Shown here in pieces: positions 28,956 through 37,976 of a stretch of DNA of 64,000 bases. Positions within the stretch are counted from its first letter, which is position 1. Each line of letters starts with the position of its first letter. The notes under the pieces were generated by a model. The model saw only the letters and a program-made list of their open reading frames with translations. It was not told the origin of the DNA and made no database searches. The stretch spans positions 1-64,000 of the forward strand of contig JAWBKZ010000001.1 in NCBI GenBank assembly GCA_038831005.1. The letters run 5' to 3'. The stretch comes from Ignisphaera sp. GTDB lineage: Archaea > Thermoproteota > Thermoprotei_A > Sulfolobales > Ignisphaeraceae. The position numbers and the translations under genes are program-made.

Positions 28956-29753
28956 TCACTTACATCCATTCAATAAAAGTATTAAACCAAATCCATTAGC
29001 TAGTCTATCTCCAACAAATGCTCTAAAACTATGACTGTATGGTTTTTGGATATAATCTTGAATTTCTAGAGCTTCAAACCCTGTATCCATATCCTCAACA
29101 CCTTTACATATAATTATAAGACCATTAATCATCTCTAAACCTGGATATGCACCACTAGATCCGTGAACAACTATAGTGCCTCCGCTCATTTTAGTTCCTA
29201 AGAAGTCTCCAACATCTCCAAAAATCTCCACATATCCTCCTCGCATACAGAAGCCTACATAATGTTGAGCATTGCCACGAATAACAATTCTTCCTCCCCT
29301 CATACCAGTAGAGTTGCTAAAGAATGGTTTAGCACCTACAAAACTACCTGCCTCACCATGTACTTCTATAATTCCATTCTCCATAGATACACCCAAACAT
29401 TCTCTAGCACATCCTCTTACTATCAGGCATCCTCCCTTCATTTCATATCCCGCAAAAGGTCCTACATTGCCATGTACTTCTATAATTCCTTCTTCCATAT
29501 CCTTACCTACAAACCATAGTTTTTCTGTACCCATGCCCGTAAAGATGATTTTTATTAATTTTGGATCCCCTGGAATATGGTTATAGCAATCTATTTCGAA
29601 AAGATCTTTGGCTTTCAAAACCCTATTACCGTATCTTATAGCTATAGATCCCACTTCATTTATTGTATATCCAGCGATAATTGAGGGAGAAATACTACTT
29701 ATGTCTATTGGTGCTCTAGGTTTTTGGAGAAGCCTAAAAACCACTTCAATCAT
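28956..29753 (-). CDS. fwdC: Formylmethanofuran dehydrogenase subunit C homologue (FwdC/FmdC)
   Basis: 265 residues. A right-handed beta-helix is shown by repeated G-x-x-x-G units: GNVGPFAGYEMKGGCLIVRG, GEAGSFVGAK, GNAQHYVGFCMRGG, GDVGDFLGTKMSGG and GSSGAYPGLEM. This is the FwdC pattern, related to the GXGXG end of glutamate synthase. In methanogens FwdC belongs to the tungsten/molybdenum complex that fixes CO2 on methanofuran. Its start overlaps the end of the FwdD-FwdB fusion gene by 8 bp, so both make one complex. A non-methanogenic host suggests a C1 or other formyl/formate reaction; that is inference. Confidence 0.88.
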   Translation of the reverse strand: MIEVVFRLLQKPRAPIDISSISPSIIAGYTINEVGSIAIRYGNRVLKAKDLFEIDCYNHIPGDPKLIKIIFTGMGTEKLWFVGKDMEEGIIEVHGNVGPFAGYEMKGGCLIVRGCARECLGVSMENGIIEVHGEAGSFVGAKPFFSNSTGMRGGRIVIRGNAQHYVGFCMRGGYVEIFGDVGDFLGTKMSGGTIVVHGSSGAYPGLEMINGLIIICKGVEDMDTGFEALEIQDYIQKPYSHSFRAFVGDRLANGFGLILLLNGCK

Positions 29754-31461
29754 AACTCAAACCTTTCTTTATGCGGTCAAGAAGCATTCTAAGTACATCT
29801 GTATCACATAATACAGATTCTGGAGGTTCAACAATTTTATCAACCTCTATTATCTCGTAATCCATTCTATATATACTTCCCCTACATTCTATACCTGTTA
29901 AACATGTAGGTATAACTACGTCGGCTAGCGATGCTGTTAGAGACCATCTACTATCTATAACTATGAGGGATAATTCAGCTAGAATTCTGACACATTCATT
30001 AGGCATATGAGCAACAGGATCACTGGCAATTACAACTACGGAATCTACTTCACGATTCTTTAGCAAATCTATGGCTGTAGTTACTCCAGGTGCCATAATA
30101 GGTGAATCGCTATAGAAATCAACTGCAAATGGATATCCAGTAAATTTCTTCAAGAGAATATTGGTGCCTGTTACATTAAAGTGTCCTCGTAAAGGCTGTA
30201 GATACCATTCACCATAATTATTCAGCTCTTTAACTAGTTCTACAAGCTCCACTATGTTCATGAATTTTGCTCTACCCATAGATAGACCTAAACCAGTAAA
30301 GATGACTCCTTTTCTGGAGTTAAGCAAAGTTTTTATAAATCTTTCAATGATATCGGTACCTATGTTCACGGATTCCATCCCACCTCTATATCCCTTGATC
30401 ATAGACCTTATGGCTCGTATGAGCTCTAGATCTTTACCAGGCTCTATAATCAATCCAATATCAGCCATCTTCATAGTCTCGCTTTCTCTTACATCTACAA
30501 CAGCAATACTCTTTACATACCTCTTAATGATATACATGAGTTTTGGGTGAGCTTCAGCAGGATTAGCTCCCCATATAATGACAGTATCTATATCACTTAA
30601 CATATCTAATTTGAAACTCTTTATAGTAGCTCCATCTAAACCTAATAATGTTGGTCCGTGGCATATTGATGCTGTTGAATCTATAGCACCCTTAAGAATC
30701 TTAGCTATCTCTATAGCTATCTCTATAGCTTCATTTGAAGTACTTGAGAGTCCATAGATAAGTGGGTGTTTTGAATTAAGTAGAATATCTGCAGCTTTAT
30801 CTATGGCTATAGGTAACGGTACTTCTTTGAATTCGAAACTATTTGGTGTCATTATTAAGGGTCTCAATACTCTATTTCTATGTCTATTAATAAACTTTGA
30901 AACCGAAATAGAGCATCCATCTAGAACCTCAAGAACAGTATTACCACACACTTTTACAATAATATTACTACAAACAGCTCCACAAAAAATACAAGTAGCT
31001 AACTTAACATCATTATTGCAGATCTCATGCTGTTGCACTAGGTCTCTACCAGTGAATGTAATAAAAGGTCTACCTATATCGGCAAAAAGATCCTCTAAAC
31101 GTGGTAAAGGTTCGTCACGATTCACCCTCTCTACACATACCTTTACAGATTTGTAGTTAGGCATACCTATTATTGATTTAGAGGATATCAGGAAATTACT
31201 CCATGGACCTATAGGAATGAATATAACTCTATTAGGTAGAGAGGGATCTTCTTTAACTGGAAGTATAATACTTCTATCGTTTGAAGTAATCCTAACTATG
31301 TGGTTCAACTTTAACCCATCTATGTCGGTGGGATTCATATATGCTACAGCAACAGATTTCTCATATTCTTTATCAAATTTTCCGCTACTTTCCATGGATA
31401 TTGCCTGAAATCGTGTTCTTCCAGTTATAAGCGTGAATTCATTACAGTTTCTAGTAGCCAT
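29746..31461 (-). CDS. FwdD-FwdB fusion, molybdopterin oxidoreductase of the formylmethanofuran dehydrogenase family
   Basis: 571 residues. Residues about 8-112 match FwdD, the dinucleotide-binding module: TLITGRTRFQ, NPTDIDGLKLN, VIFIPIGPWSNF and GMPNYKSVKV. Residues about 145-571 match FwdB: a [4Fe-4S] site from Cys157, Cys160, Cys164 (CIFCGAVC) and probably Cys183, the active-site Cys267 in TASICHGPTLLG, and later IWGANPAEAHP, VIIDSRWSLTA-like LIVIDSRWSLTA and VIPTCLTGIECRGS. In methanogens FwdD and FwdB are usually separate subunits. No FwdA amidohydrolase and no FwdF/G ferredoxin genes are in the window. The metal (W or Mo) cannot be told; Cys rather than selenocysteine is encoded. Confidence 0.87.
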   Translation of the reverse strand: MATRNCNEFTLITGRTRFQAISMESSGKFDKEYEKSVAVAYMNPTDIDGLKLNHIVRITSNDRSIILPVKEDPSLPNRVIFIPIGPWSNFLISSKSIIGMPNYKSVKVCVERVNRDEPLPRLEDLFADIGRPFITFTGRDLVQQHEICNNDVKLATCIFCGAVCSNIIVKVCGNTVLEVLDGCSISVSKFINRHRNRVLRPLIMTPNSFEFKEVPLPIAIDKAADILLNSKHPLIYGLSSTSNEAIEIAIEIAKILKGAIDSTASICHGPTLLGLDGATIKSFKLDMLSDIDTVIIWGANPAEAHPKLMYIIKRYVKSIAVVDVRESETMKMADIGLIIEPGKDLELIRAIRSMIKGYRGGMESVNIGTDIIERFIKTLLNSRKGVIFTGLGLSMGRAKFMNIVELVELVKELNNYGEWYLQPLRGHFNVTGTNILLKKFTGYPFAVDFYSDSPIMAPGVTTAIDLLKNREVDSVVVIASDPVAHMPNECVRILAELSLIVIDSRWSLTASLADVVIPTCLTGIECRGSIYRMDYEIIEVDKIVEPPESVLCDTDVLRMLLDRIKKGLSYD

Positions 31462-32034
31462 ACTTCAGTCCTACGTTATACTGTTTAACACAGGTTTTAT
31501 AAATAGATATTCTGCATAAACATACTTAAGTTCATAGATAATATACATAATTGTTTAAACATAGTTTATTTAGAATACTTGAAACCTAATCTTTACTGTA
31601 TTTCATAATTAATGAAGTACTTTATGCTGATAGGAATATGAGTAGTTCGAACAACATTTAATTTATAGGTATTGGAACATCTATGGCTACTCGAAAAATT
31701 ATCAAGGTGTATGAAATAACAGAATATAGAGTCTAGTAATAGAAATGAGTCTATAGTGATATTTTAGATCAGATATCATAGTGAGCATCACATGTATTGG
31801 CACAGCTAATAGCAAAGATGTAGAGGACTGCTGTCACGAGATGAGTAACCCTTAGATATAGTATTCAATGCTTTGGTTTATTAATATCTAAAGATATATT
31901 GAGGTATAATTAGTGTAGTTATTTGCATAACGTGTTAAAAGTGTTAGAAATCTAGGTTCATATTTATATTCTGGAGCTAGATAGGGTAAGTAGTATAACG
32001 CATGTTAAACTAGATTAAGAAGATCCAAAAGTCC
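31462..32034. other. Divergent gap between fwdDB and the P-protein gene
   Basis: About 570 bases. Apart from the fwd promoter I see no gene, RNA or repeat. A 17-codon ORF at about 31683-31736 (MATRKIIKVY start) is too short to call. Confidence 0.45.
31496..31504 (-). promoter_or_regulatory. TATA box of the fwdDB-fwdC operon
   Basis: The minus strand reads TTTATAAAA, 35-43 bp before the ATG at 31461, predicting a leader of about 13 nt. Confidence 0.55.
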
Positions 32035-33105
32035 ATGGGTTATATGAACATGAGCAACGGAAAAGTCTATGAAAAGGAGTTAATGCGTATCGACACAGAA
32101 ATTGTAGAGCTCATACTAAAACGTATAGAGGTTCTTAAGCAGTTTGATTATAACCGTTTGAAATATGTACTCACTTCCAGAAGAAAGGATACAGTGGAAT
32201 CACTTGCAGAAAAGTATGGTATCTCACGTGATATGCTTCTGCATATATTTAGCTATATAGATGGAATAGCAATAGAATCAATAAAGCCTTTAACTGTGGG
32301 TTTTCTAGGCCCTAGAGGAAGCTTTACTGAAGAAGCAACTCTTAAAATGTTTAATGATCAAGGAGCCTTACTCACAGCTTATCCATCTATATACGATATA
32401 TTTAGAGCTGTAGAAAATAGAGAAGTGGAATACGGTGTTGTACCTCTAGAGAATTCTCTTGAAGGAAGTGTTGGAGAGACTCTCGATATGCTTGCACAAT
32501 CATCGGTTAAAATATGTGGAGAAACTGAGGTGAGAATAAGCCACAATTTTATAGTTAAACCTGGAACCAGACTAGAGGATATAAAGATAGTTTTAAGCCA
32601 TCCTATGGCCTTAGCTCAGTGCAGGAACTTTATTTACACAAAGCTTAAGAATGTAAAGATAGAGACCAGATCGAGTACAGCTGAAGCTGTTAAAGAGTGT
32701 GTTGAAAGAGAGAATGTAGCTGCTATAGGTTCAGAACTAGCAGCCCGGATTTATGGTGGCGAGATCCTGGTTAGAGGGATAGAGGATCATAAAGAAAACT
32801 ACACGAGATTTATTGCCATAGGCAATAAACCACTTGATAAAGGTGTTGATGTGAAAACCTCAGTAATATTTACTTTAAGAGATGTTCCTGGAGCACTCTA
32901 CAAAGCTTTAGAGCCCTTCGCTATAAGAGGTATAAATCTAACGAAGATAGAATCTAGACCGATAAAGAATAGACCATGGGAATACATGTTCTTTATGGAC
33001 TTTAATGGATCAATCGAAGATAGCAAGATTAGAGACGCATTAGAGGAGTTCATTGCTAGAACTACATCAGTTAAGATCTTAGGATCATATAAAAAGATAC
33101 CGTAG
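32035..33105 (+). CDS. pheA: P-protein: chorismate mutase-like / prephenate dehydratase / ACT
   Basis: 356 residues. An N-terminal helical part (about 10-85, LMRIDTEIVELILKRIEVL) resembles an AroQ chorismate mutase, though I did not verify all catalytic residues. The prephenate dehydratase domain (about 90-270) has GFLGPRGSFTEEA, PLENSLEGSVGETLD, SHPMALAQCRNF and NYTRFIAIG with the catalytic TRF. The ACT domain (about 280-350) has LRDVPGALYKALEPF and the phenylalanine-binding ESRP. Role: phenylalanine synthesis with feedback control by phenylalanine. ATGs at 32044 and 32050 are alternative starts. Confidence 0.9.
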   Translation: MGYMNMSNGKVYEKELMRIDTEIVELILKRIEVLKQFDYNRLKYVLTSRRKDTVESLAEKYGISRDMLLHIFSYIDGIAIESIKPLTVGFLGPRGSFTEEATLKMFNDQGALLTAYPSIYDIFRAVENREVEYGVVPLENSLEGSVGETLDMLAQSSVKICGETEVRISHNFIVKPGTRLEDIKIVLSHPMALAQCRNFIYTKLKNVKIETRSSTAEAVKECVERENVAAIGSELAARIYGGEILVRGIEDHKENYTRFIAIGNKPLDKGVDVKTSVIFTLRDVPGALYKALEPFAIRGINLTKIESRPIKNRPWEYMFFMDFNGSIEDSKIRDALEEFIARTTSVKILGSYKKIP

Positions 33106-33162
33106 CTTTAACTGCAAAAACTTTTTTAACCTTTACGAAAAACTATATCATGATTACCGACT

Positions 33163-34116
33163 GTGGAATCTATGGAGAGCTCTGAATCTGAAGAAGATGA
33201 TTTATCTAGTAGATGTTTAGACATAATCTTCAGGAAAGCCAAACCTTCTGAATCTGACGACGTCTTTAGGATATATAATGATAGTATTGAGTATTTAGAT
33301 AAAGAAAGTAAGGAATGGATAGAGAGTATAATAAGGAAAAGAAGTAGAAGAGCACGAATCTATGTAGCTATAGTTGATGAAAAAGTTGTTGGATTCGCCA
33401 TAGTCTACAAAAAAAGAAATAATGCGTATATCGATGCTCTTGCCGTAGACACTAAGTACAGAGGTAAGGGGATAGGTAGCTGTCTATTGAGCTACATAGA
33501 GGATATCTTGTCTAGAGAAGGAGTTGAAAAGGTATATCTAACAGTTAAAAACCATAACAATAAAGCGCTAGGTATATACATCAAAAATGGGTACAGGATA
33601 TCCAACGTAATCTTTATTCTTGAAGCTCGATCTAGCGATATAGATGTTCATACAGAAAACCTAGACAAGATATCAATTAAGGTGGATAGTGTTAAGAAAA
33701 GCTCTTTCCCTAAGATTAAACTCCTAGATACGGCGCTATGGAGCAACTTCACATGGGATGTAGATGAAGCCATCTATAGAATGAGTAAAGAAGAGGCAAT
33801 AAATATAGCTGTATATAACGGTAAAAGATTTGTAGGTGTAGCTCAAATATCAGTAGAAGGCAACAAAATCACTGTTGAGAGACTAGCTATATCTTACTAT
33901 AAACCATCAGAATCATTAAAGATACTCATAAATGCTATAAAGCTACATATGGACGAAAATTCTGAAGTATCCATAGTTATTCCTGTAGATTCTACAAAAT
34001 CATCATTACTAAAAACACTCATATCTATAGGCTTTAGAATAATCGATAGCGAATATGTTCTGCACAAATATCTCTCAATAGAGGAACATCAAGCACCTAT
34101 ACCTATCACTCTTTAG
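33163..34116 (+). CDS. GNAT-family N-acetyltransferase, probably two-domain
   Basis: 317 residues. An acidic, Ser-rich N-terminus precedes a GNAT domain (about 20-165) with the acetyl-CoA motif LAVDTKYRGKGIGSCLLSY and then KVYLTVKNHNNKALGIYIKNGY. Residues about 180-310 look like a second, degenerate GNAT fold (ITVERLAISYY, SIGFRIIDSEYVLHKYL). The substrate is unknown; RimI-like protein acetylation is one option. The GTG at 33163 and the ATG at 33172 are both possible starts. The upstream gap of 57 bp suggests possible co-transcription with the P-protein gene. Confidence 0.75.
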   Translation: MESMESSESEEDDLSSRCLDIIFRKAKPSESDDVFRIYNDSIEYLDKESKEWIESIIRKRSRRARIYVAIVDEKVVGFAIVYKKRNNAYIDALAVDTKYRGKGIGSCLLSYIEDILSREGVEKVYLTVKNHNNKALGIYIKNGYRISNVIFILEARSSDIDVHTENLDKISIKVDSVKKSSFPKIKLLDTALWSNFTWDVDEAIYRMSKEEAINIAVYNGKRFVGVAQISVEGNKITVERLAISYYKPSESLKILINAIKLHMDENSEVSIVIPVDSTKSSLLKTLISIGFRIIDSEYVLHKYLSIEEHQAPIPITL

Positions 34117-34248
34117 CATCAATAAACAAGAAATGTAGGAGTACCGAAAATGTTAGTAACGATGTCTACAATATCGATGTAGCATGCATTACACTTTATT
34201 GAGGTTAACTAAACTTTTAAATGTAAGTCATATAAAATCACTCGGTGA

Positions 34249-34398
34249 TCCAATATAGCTTTAGAGAAACAATGTTACAATATATGTGATGATATTATTG
34301 ACTGCAGTATATGCAGTAATGATGCCTGTGAAAAAGTTTGCGAAGAACTTGAAGATAAATGCCCAAGTATGTGTATAGAAGTACTAGAAGAAAGCTAG
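34249..34398 (+). CDS. Putative small cysteine-rich protein, start codon unclear
   Basis: The plus frame after a TGA at 34246-34248 is open to TAG 34398 and encodes about 49 residues with nine cysteines (…CYNICDDIIDCSICSNDAC, then CEKVCEELEDKCPSMC, sharing the middle Cys). The spacing includes CSIC- and CEKVC-type motifs suited to metal or Fe-S binding. No ATG, GTG or TTG lies in frame before the first cysteine; an ATA at 34255 is the only near-start. TATA-like sequences at 34211-34222 and 34230-34238 lie upstream. It is either a real microprotein with an unusual start or a gene with a damaged 5' end. Confidence 0.4.
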   Translation, partial: SNIALEKQCYNICDDIIDCSICSNDACEKVCEELEDKCPSMCIEVLEES

Positions 34399-35090
34399 AG
34401 TCATCAACATCTTCATGAAACCCACCTACCAGATATATCAATAATTATAGATATGCATATAGAGATATATAATACAGTACAATTTTTAACTGCTTAATAG
34501 TTAAAACTATAATTAACGTAGTCCATAACTATGCACAGAAATTGTGTATGGCTTATCATCGAGCAACAAGATCATGTTTAGATAAAATCTTGATGTATAC
34601 TTTCGCATCTATAAACCCCAATTAAACATTACCAAGGGTTAATGATACCCCTACAATACTACTGTGGCATTGATTGTCCTACTCTAATGATATTCAAATC
34701 TTAACCTCATTAACACATACTGGTCATAGTAATCTATAAACTTAACTTTAAGGTTAAGCTTATTGTAACTAGTCTCTAGCACTACATATTATATTCTCAT
34801 AATTCATGTAACCTTAACTATATCGTTATCTATTCGTAATATTGAGGCTTTGGATCAAGATACAAATTGGTTACTACAATTGAATTGATGCTATGTATCC
34901 AGATTTAGTGAAGAATTGACGAGTTCTACATAAATCGTACTTAGTCGTTAAAATTCTCATTTCTGTCTATATTGATGTACAAATGCTTTATTGCTCTAAA
35001 GTAACTGCTTTACATAATGTATATGAATGATTTTCGATATTGTTTCTAGACCATAGATTCATAAATTAGTAATAGTTAAAAATAATTACA
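34399..35090. other. Gap with no recognised feature
   Basis: Almost 700 AT-rich bases with dense stops on both strands. I see no RNA gene, repeat or remnant I can name. Confidence 0.45.
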
Positions 35091-35483
35091 TTAGCTTAGT
35101 TCTGCTCTATACCACTCTACGAAATCCTTTAAAGCCGATTTTGCATGTGATATATATGATTTGCTATAATATGAATTAATGGTGCATAAATATTTCTCAA
35201 GCGGTTCTTCGTCAGGCTCTACCCCATTTGTTTCACACCATTCTAGGAAGCTTTTAATAGTCTTTAGCTTTGTTTTCTTCGTGCTTTCTGAATATCCTTT
35301 AAGCGATTTTTCATACTCATATAGAATTTCGTCTGTAGTTATAACCAATTTCCTGTTATTTTTCAACCAATCGCTAAGAATACTGTTTACTAAACTTTTT
35401 GAGTCAACACCAAGTCTTTTTGCAGCCACAGTAATTTTAGCAACAATATCAGCATCTATTTCGATACTACTCAAACTTGACAT
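35091..35483 (-). CDS. Small protein with a ribbon-helix-helix-like start and an integrase SAM-like DNA-binding domain
   Basis: 130 residues. The N-terminal 45 residues (IEIDADIVAKITVAAKRLGV) look like a short strand plus helices of a ribbon-helix-helix type. Residues about 50-128 match the core-binding (SAM-like) domain of tyrosine recombinases: EILYEYEKSLKGYSESTKK, SFLEWCETNGVEP and KSALKDFVEWYRAE. The catalytic domain with its R-H-R-Y residues is absent, and no frame upstream or downstream supplies it. It may be a domesticated integrase fragment acting as a DNA-binding protein, or the surviving end of a lost mobile element. Confidence 0.6.
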   Translation of the reverse strand: MSSLSSIEIDADIVAKITVAAKRLGVDSKSLVNSILSDWLKNNRKLVITTDEILYEYEKSLKGYSESTKKTKLKTIKSFLEWCETNGVEPDEEPLEKYLCTINSYYSKSYISHAKSALKDFVEWYRAELS

Positions 35484-35783
35484 GTTTTCACCACTTAGTA
35501 AACTCTACATAGATATCTATTTAAGTTGCTCAGCATATAGAAATACAATGAACAATGATCATTTACCTTTACTGATTGAATCATGTATAACTGTTTACAG
35601 TATCTTAGTGTTCATGACCGTTAGATTTTATCGTGTATCGATATACGATATTGTACAATGGGGATGAGGATCAGATCCATCTATAATTTAATCAAGTTTA
35701 TTCAAAAATCAAGCGTAATCTAAGGGTTTTTGGAGTTACCTTTAGTTGGTTATTGATTAGTAAAGAATCTAAGTAACTAATAC

Positions 35784-37208
35784 TTAGATTCTGAATTCCT
35801 TTTTAACGATAGGTTTACTCCAAGATCCTTTATACATCCATAAAAATGATAAGAGGCCGCCAACTATATTACTTAAAGCAAAGGCAATATATATACCTAA
35901 TGTAGCAAGACCTACTACTACACCTAATATATACCCCATACCTATCCTTATACCCCATAGCCTAATCATGTTTACAACTGTAGGTATAAGTGTGTGCCCT
36001 GAGCCTCGACCCACAGACATAGCCGAAAACGTTAAAGCAAAAAACGCAAGAGTCCAGATAGTTATTGTTAAAAATTTTTCAACTTCATTGTAGATCATCT
36101 CGATAGTGTCTTTCGGAACATTTTCTCCTGTTATAAATATTGCTATAATGCTGTTTCTAACAAAATACATGATAATTGATGTCAAAAATACTGATAAGAA
36201 TATGAATGACGAGGTAGTTATCGCAATTTTTCTAGCACGTTCTCTGTTATTTGCTCCAAGGTTCTGACCAACCATAATTGCTATACTTTCCGTTAGTCCC
36301 CATAAACTTGTATTAGCTAAATCGAACACTATAAAACCTACAGAGACAGCAGTAGTGGCTATAACTCCAAATGTATTAATTAACCTGTTTTGAAGATTAA
36401 AAGCAATAGTGTTCGATATGTTCATTACCAGTAATGGCGTTGCTATCCTTAGAGCTAATTTTAGGTAATCTTTATCAACACTAAACATTATCCTTAGTTT
36501 CACCCATGAGTATCTTTTAAACAGTCTTTCCATCAGAATTACGATGCTCACAACCTTGCTTAAAACTGTTGCTAGAGCTGCACCGGCTGTACCCATTGGA
36601 GGTATACAGCTATAGCCCATTATAAGCACTGGATCTAGAACAACATTAGTAATGGCACCCACCATCTGGGAAAAAGCAGAAGTCTTGGTGTCACCTATGG
36701 ATTGGATCAGTACTGATATAGTAAGATTTAGGGATAGAAAAACCATGTCTATGCTCATGATATACGAGTATAACAGAACATGATCTAATATTTCGTTAGG
36801 TGATGCTACAAAATTTTTGAAGATGTATCGAGACGACAAATAAAACAATGCACCAGATATACTACCACTAGCTATAGATACACTTAACATCTTAGATGCT
36901 ACATCATTTATATTATCATACATTTTTGCACCAACATACTGTGAAAGTATAGCAAGATTAGCAGACGCAAAGCTCATTACAAAAGATGAAAAAAGAGAGT
37001 AAGCAGGCCACACTTGTCTAGGAACAGCCATAGCGAACTGATTATACCTGCTAAGCCAAAAAGCATCAACAATACCATAGATATCCTGAACCAATCTCAC
37101 AAAAAGCAATGGTAAACCCAAACGTAAGAATACCGTTATTATTGGACCACTTACAATAGCTTCACGATATTTGCTACTATCTCCCGAAATGGTTCTAGCC
37201 ATATACAT
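35784..37208 (-). CDS. MATE-family efflux transporter
   Basis: 474 residues with about 12 transmembrane segments. It has the MATE layout of two six-helix halves: FLRLGLPLLFVRLVQDIYGIVDAFWLSR at the start, SIGDTKTSAF and MGTAGAALATVLSK in the first half, and GQNLGANNRERARK and MSVGRGSGHTLIPT in the second. It would expel drugs or metabolites using H+ or Na+. It is divergent from a PadR-type regulator across a 38-bp palindrome, so drug-responsive control is likely. A second ATG at 37202 is possible. Confidence 0.88.
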   Translation of the reverse strand: MYMARTISGDSSKYREAIVSGPIITVFLRLGLPLLFVRLVQDIYGIVDAFWLSRYNQFAMAVPRQVWPAYSLFSSFVMSFASANLAILSQYVGAKMYDNINDVASKMLSVSIASGSISGALFYLSSRYIFKNFVASPNEILDHVLLYSYIMSIDMVFLSLNLTISVLIQSIGDTKTSAFSQMVGAITNVVLDPVLIMGYSCIPPMGTAGAALATVLSKVVSIVILMERLFKRYSWVKLRIMFSVDKDYLKLALRIATPLLVMNISNTIAFNLQNRLINTFGVIATTAVSVGFIVFDLANTSLWGLTESIAIMVGQNLGANNRERARKIAITTSSFIFLSVFLTSIIMYFVRNSIIAIFITGENVPKDTIEMIYNEVEKFLTITIWTLAFFALTFSAMSVGRGSGHTLIPTVVNMIRLWGIRIGMGYILGVVVGLATLGIYIAFALSNIVGGLLSFLWMYKGSWSKPIVKKEFRI

Positions 37209-37210
37209 AC

Positions 37211-37248
37211 CTTATATTTCTGAGGAATATGTTCCTCAGAAATATAAG
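37211..37248. promoter_or_regulatory. Perfect palindrome between MATE and PadR genes; likely operator over two TATA boxes
   Basis: Two exact 17-bp arms (37211-37227 and 37232-37248) flank a 4-base centre. Each arm contains CTTATATTT, which reads as a TATA box in each direction. The right-arm copy is about 32-40 bp before the MATE ATG. The left-arm copy could drive the PadR gene. A dimeric regulator bound here would block both promoters. Confidence 0.75.
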
Positions 37249-37306
37249 CTTAAAATACCTATCTAAGGTTCTGATAGAGAATATATGTAGCGTAGAGGTT
37301 GATAGT

Positions 37307-37750
37307 TTGGTCAAGAGAACTAGATACTCATGGCTAAAGAACCTTATACTAGCTATCTTAGCAAGCGGCGATGTTATGCATGGATATGTAATATACAAGA
37401 GAATAGAGGAAGCCGTAGGTGCTAGATGGAGACCATCGATAGGTACTTTCTATAGGATATTGATGAGATTAAGAAATGAGGGTATGATTGAATGTTATAA
37501 ACAGAATAGAAGGACAGTTTGTAAGATCTCTGATAAAGGTCTAAACTATATGGTAGATGAGATATCACTACATTTGCCAAAATTCTTAGGTGTAATTAAT
37601 GAAGTACTTAAAGCCTATGTATATGTAGTTAAGAATAGGAACACAAGTATGGATCTAGATACCGTTAATAAGCTTAAAAAATTGATGGATACGGTAGTAG
37701 ATTCTTTAGCTCCAGATTCGTTTAGGCATCTATGTGAATCAAAATCATGA
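37307..37750 (+). CDS. PadR-family transcriptional regulator
   Basis: 147 residues from the TTG at 37307. The longer frame begins with an ATG at 37229 inside the palindrome, which is unlikely to be translated; the TTG has a GAGGTTGA ribosome-binding motif just upstream. The PadR winged helix is clear: LILAILASGDVMHGYVIYKRIEE, then WRPSIGTFYRILMRLRNEGMIEC, then KISDKGLNYM. The C-terminal helix would form the dimer. It probably represses the divergent MATE gene and itself by binding the palindrome. Confidence 0.85.
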   Translation: MVKRTRYSWLKNLILAILASGDVMHGYVIYKRIEEAVGARWRPSIGTFYRILMRLRNEGMIECYKQNRRTVCKISDKGLNYMVDEISLHLPKFLGVINEVLKAYVYVVKNRNTSMDLDTVNKLKKLMDTVVDSLAPDSFRHLCESKS

Positions 37751-37976
37751 TTAAGATGTTTACTTAATCAATATTCTTTTCACCCTGAGTTAGACCTATA
37801 TAGATTGAATTGAGATAAATCATGTTTGCCTTATGATTAGGTATAAATTATTTAAATAATTTAAATATATTCTATGGATGATGCCTCAAATCCTGGATTT
37901 AAATTATTAGAAAATACTTAATGATAAAGTTTAATAGTTTAATGAATTCGCAATACTGTAAAAGTGGGTATGGACA

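Noticed and set aside
31683-31736. 17-codon ORF starting MATR, like the start of the FwdD-FwdB gene
   Set aside because: Too short, and the shared four residues are likely chance.
37229-37306. N-terminal extension of the PadR protein from the ATG at 37229
   Set aside because: The ATG is inside the palindrome and promoter region; the TTG at 37307 has a better ribosome-binding site and fits the usual family start.
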